A stretch of 40,540 bases of DNA from an uncultured Collinsella sp. (lineage in GTDB: Bacteria; Actinomycetota; Coriobacteriia; Coriobacteriales; Coriobacteriaceae): assembly GCA_959019775.1 (NCBI GenBank), contig CAUEPS010000016.1, forward strand, positions 1-40,540, read 5' to 3'. The position numbers were made by a program, and so were the translations under genes. The notes under the pieces are model-generated. The model was given only the letters and a program-made list of their open reading frames with translations. It did not search any database and had not been told where the DNA came from. Within the stretch, counting starts at the first letter, position 1. Each line of letters starts with the position of its first letter. Shown here piece by piece: positions 39,782 through 40,540 of this stretch.

Positions 39782-40405
39782 TTACGCGTTGACAGCCATC
39801 GAGTGCCGGCCCGACTTCTCCAGGAACTCCTGGAACTTGGCTTCGTCGCCCTTGTTCTTGTACTGCAGAGCCAGCAGGTATTCCAGGCGGCAGCTCTTGA
39901 CCTTGTCGTCACCGGCCTCCTTGAGCATGCGCTCCAGCTCGGGAATGTCGTTGTGGCGCTTGAGAATCATCGTGTCGTACATCAGTTGGCATTCGTGTGC
40001 GACTGCCTCGGCCTGGCCGCCCTCAAAGCCTTTGATCTCGTGCAGCAGCTCCTTGGACTTTTTGCGGTCCTCCTGGCCAACGTAGTAGTTAAAGGCCTTA
40101 ATGACCAGGTCGACGCGCTGCATTTTGGGCAGGTTGAGCCCCAGCAGCAAATCGAACATCTCGTCGGCACGCTTGTGGTCCTCGCGCAGCAGATAGGAGT
40201 TCAGGCGCAGGTAGTCGCGGTTATAGCGCGGGTACAGCATGCTGGTGAGTTTGGCGTCGAGCAGGCGATCGAACTCGTCCCACTGCTTGGCGGCCATAAG
40301 CTGCTGCAGGCGCTTAAACGTGGTGCGTTTTTTGACGCTAAAGAATACCGACACGGCGATACAGATGATAACGACGGTGGTCCAGAGGGTGCGGGAATCG
40401 GGCAT
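39782..40405 (-). CDS. Membrane-anchored TPR-like protein of unknown function
   Basis: 207 aa. One N-terminal membrane span (about residues 7-24, LWTTVVIICIAVSVFFSV) is followed by a basic stretch and helical, TPR-like repeats (LQQLMAAKQWDEFDRLLDAK, YLRLNSYLLREDHKRADEMF, AFNYYVGQEDRKKSKELL, LEYLLALQYKNKGDEAKFQEFL). The helices probably form a cytoplasmic scaffold at the membrane. The start ATG 40405 has AAGGA 7 nt upstream; the longer upstream frame has no site and crosses the promoter. No specific function recognised. Confidence 0.82.
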   Translation of the reverse strand: MPDSRTLWTTVVIICIAVSVFFSVKKRTTFKRLQQLMAAKQWDEFDRLLDAKLTSMLYPRYNRDYLRLNSYLLREDHKRADEMFDLLLGLNLPKMQRVDLVIKAFNYYVGQEDRKKSKELLHEIKGFEGGQAEAVAHECQLMYDTMILKRHNDIPELERMLKEAGDDKVKSCRLEYLLALQYKNKGDEAKFQEFLEKSGRHSMAVNA

Positions 40406-40460
40406 TTCAGAGTCCTTAGTCGCTCGTAAAGCGAGCGGTATGACAACACGTACTAGATGT

Positions 40461-40490
40461 ATTATACGCAGCGTGCTAGCAAACTGGCAT
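40461..40490 (-). promoter_or_regulatory. Promoter of the TPR-like membrane protein gene
   Basis: On the minus strand TATAAT (40466-40461) lies 18 bp after ATGCCA (40490-40485), a 4-of-6 match to the -35 consensus. The predicted RNA starts about 50 nt before the ATG at 40405. Confidence 0.65.
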
Positions 40491-40540
40491 AGACGATATG
40501 AGCAGGACATAAAAACATTGAGAGCCCCTGCTGCATGAAA

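Overview
The window looks like a chromosomal segment of a Collinsella-type gut actinobacterium (class Coriobacteriia). The signs are high-GC coding with strong G/C third positions, a phosphoketolase, several mannose-family PTS permeases, a complete his operon headed by a HisZ-HisG fusion, and typical actinobacterial housekeeping genes. The genus is an inference from gene content. No rRNA or marker gene is present to prove it.

Layout. 1-1817: an AT-richer, apparently imported stretch holding the start of a GLUG-repeat surface protein and a structured leader with a CCGAG pentanucleotide run. 1818-6725: murB, divergent from a LacI-type regulator that precedes phosphoketolase xfp, with a double LacI-like operator over the xfp promoter. 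6726-8398: an AEC-family permease bracketed by two copies of a roughly 300-bp composite repeat. Each copy contains two very long, perfectly paired hairpins whose stems differ between copies but stay self-complementary. 8399-24345: a small unknown gene, two overlapping HutC-type GntR regulators, and three PTS transcription units. Unit 1 has a SIS deglycase, an FrlB-like deglycase and EIIA-B-C-D. Unit 2 has only EIIC-D. Unit 3 has a second FrlB-like gene, EIIA-B-C-D and an FrlC-like epimerase. An EamA and an MFS transporter sit between the units. This resembles the gfr/frl systems for fructoselysine and glucoselysine (Amadori products). The paralogues share sharply bounded identical blocks, and the three promoters share operator-like motifs at fixed spacing. 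24346-24803: an intergenic array of 62-bp units, each with internal dyad symmetry.

24804-33647: hisZG-D-C-B-H-A-F-I-E, with a convergent PHP-type histidinol phosphatase gene that supplies the one step missing from the operon. 33648-40540: a lone LarC C-terminal-domain protein, a YfcE-type phosphoesterase, mazG, eno, a DivIC/FtsB-like septum protein, a Ppx/GppA phosphatase, tRNA-Leu(UAA), and a TPR-like membrane protein.

How the parts work together. The PTS loci would import and phosphorylate glycated amino acids. The deglycases would release sugar phosphate and free amino acid, and the carbon would join central metabolism near phosphoketolase and enolase. All repeat alignments and stem counts were made by eye.
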